From contig JAOTXR010000096.1 of the NCBI GenBank assembly GCA_029862285.1, positions 1 to 7,450 on the forward strand: 7,450 bases of DNA, read 5' to 3'. Shown here in pieces: positions 6,632 through 7,450 of the stretch; position 1 is the first letter of the stretch, and each line of letters begins with the position of its first letter. A model generated the notes under the pieces. The model ran no database searches. It was not told the DNA's origin and worked only from the letters and a program-made list of their open reading frames with translations. This stretch comes from Gammaproteobacteria bacterium. GTDB taxonomy: Bacteria; Pseudomonadota; Gammaproteobacteria; Steroidobacterales; JABDKV01. The translations under genes were made by a program, and so were the position numbers.

Positions 6632-7245
6632 CGTTGCCCTCCGGTGGTACCGCCGTCTTCATCGAGGTAACGGTAGGTCTTAGCCGTCAGGTCGAGCACC
6701 AGATCGGCATCCTTTTCATTCTTGGTGCGTGAAATTGCGATATCGTGCAGCGTGACGATACGCGGCAAGGCAGCGACACCACTGACAAAGGCCGCCAGCT
6801 CGTGAAAAGAGCCGCGCAAACGAATACGGATTGGCAGCTCGGCGTAAAAATCTCTTTGCACCTCGCCTGACGGCTGGAACAACTCCTCGTCCAGACCGGC
6901 TGCAAGCCCGGTTTGCGAGATATCGACCAGCAGGCTGGGTACCTCGGTCCGGTTGGGCAGCTGACGCAGCATGGCGCCAAAAGAGCCTTCCATCTGGTTG
7001 AGTTGCTCAGTGTAGGCGGCGAGATTCACAGCCTTTTTCTGTTTGTTCTCAAAAGTCTGTCTTAGACCTTGCTCTGCCTTCTGGACTCGCTCCAGCTCGG
7101 GGAGCTGATCTTTTATGACGATGTAATAGATACCGCCGCCCACAACCAGCACAAAAAACAGTCCGATGAGCAGAGCACGGAACAACAGCGGCCAGCGGCC
7201 GATGTCGTTGAAGTCCAGCGAACGGAGTTGATCGAAGAAGTTCAT
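6628..7245 (-). CDS. pilO: Type IV pilus alignment subcomplex protein PilO
   Basis: PilO forms a heterodimer with PilN in the inner membrane and, with PilM and PilP, couples the cytoplasmic pilus motor to the secretin. The 205-residue product has a short cytoplasmic N-terminus (MNFFDQLRSLDFNDIGRWPL), one transmembrane segment at about 20-43 and a charged coiled coil at about 46-90 containing KDQLPELERVQKAEQGLR. A periplasmic ferredoxin-like domain at about 100-192 contains LLVDISQTGLAAGL and RLRGSFHELAAFVSGVAALPRIVTL, segments typical of PilO. The start overlaps the pilN stop by four bases (ATGA at 7242-7245), and GGAGGA ten bases upstream is a good ribosome binding site. Its own stop overlaps the pilP start. 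This is tight coupling, as expected for subunits made in fixed ratio. Confidence 0.98.
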   Translation of the reverse strand: MNFFDQLRSLDFNDIGRWPLLFRALLIGLFFVLVVGGGIYYIVIKDQLPELERVQKAEQGLRQTFENKQKKAVNLAAYTEQLNQMEGSFGAMLRQLPNRTEVPSLLVDISQTGLAAGLDEELFQPSGEVQRDFYAELPIRIRLRGSFHELAAFVSGVAALPRIVTLHDIAISRTKNEKDADLVLDLTAKTYRYLDEDGGTTGGQR

Positions 7246-7450
7246 GCTTCGTCATCCTCCGGTTTGGTGGGATTGGCCTGTTCAGCAAAGATCGTGAATT
7301 CGCTGCTGCGGGAAGGCCCGGTATCTTTGGTTTCGACAACATCGAGACCCGGATCCTCGAGCCATTCAGAACGGTCAATATTGCGCATATAAGCCGAGAC
7401 GCGGGTGCTGGACTGCGCCTTGCCGCGTAGCGTTACCCGTTTGCCGGCTT
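7242..7450 (-). CDS. pilN: Type IV pilus assembly protein PilN, C-terminal 68 residues (runs off the right edge)
   Basis: The frame open at the right edge (first full codon at 7448) encodes 68 residues ending in QANPTKPEDDEA and a TGA at 7244-7242. It contains VTLRGKAQSSTRVSAYMRNI, then SEWLEDPGLDVVETK and SSEFTIFAEQANP. This matches the end of the periplasmic ferredoxin-like domain of PilN, whose family has an S.RVS.FMR and S.WL..P.L pattern. PilN pairs with PilO and carries the cytoplasmic peptide that binds PilM, which lies outside the window. The stop overlaps the pilO start as ATGA. The very acidic tail overlaps the pilO ribosome binding site (GGAGGA encodes part of the Pro-Glu-Asp-Asp segment). 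Confidence 0.95.
   Translation of the reverse strand, partial: AGKRVTLRGKAQSSTRVSAYMRNIDRSEWLEDPGLDVVETKDTGPSRSSEFTIFAEQANPTKPEDDEA

Overview
The window is a compact, single-direction gene cluster; every supported gene is on the minus strand, so transcription runs from high to low coordinates. In transcription order it holds the end of pilN, then pilO, pilP and pilQ (type IV pilus alignment subcomplex and outer-membrane secretin), a large Ig-repeat lipoprotein gene that is frameshifted in this sequence, aroK (shikimate kinase), aroB (3-dehydroquinate synthase), and the first 54 codons of a dGTPase-like gene. The order pilN-O-P-Q followed by aroK-aroB is the classical gammaproteobacterial arrangement. 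The moderately high GC content, the pil-aro linkage and a dgt-type gene after aroB point to a gammaproteobacterium outside the enterics and Pseudomonas. A Chromatiales, Xanthomonadales or Woeseia-like lineage is plausible, but that is inference from gene order only.

Right side (3914-7450): pilN/pilO and pilO/pilP overlap by ATGA, and pilQ starts 15 bases after pilP with a good ribosome binding site, so this is one translationally coupled operon. PilN and PilO are inner-membrane partners, PilP is a lipoprotein linking them to the secretin, and PilQ is the outer-membrane pore through which the pilus passes. The operon start (pilM and the promoter) lies outside the window.

Middle (1949-3872): between pilQ and aroK, where many relatives have nothing, lies a gene for a predicted outer-membrane lipoprotein of about 640 residues. 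It has about five bacterial Ig-like (Big_1/invasin type) repeats. The last repeat is interrupted by two tandem EF-hand-like calcium loops and then by a one-base frameshift near 2270. Its position suggests a surface or periplasmic accessory of the pilus or secretin. This is the most interesting object in the window.

Left side (1-1948): aroK and aroB encode two shikimate-pathway steps. aroK is bracketed by two palindromes. The one upstream (1896-1923) looks like an intrinsic terminator after the lipoprotein gene. The one downstream (1269-1300) resembles dispersed REP-type palindromes. The dGTPase-like gene begins 14 bases after aroB and runs off the left edge. No tRNA, rRNA, CRISPR array, transposase gene or prophage gene is visible, and no gene-free stretch exceeds 90 bases.
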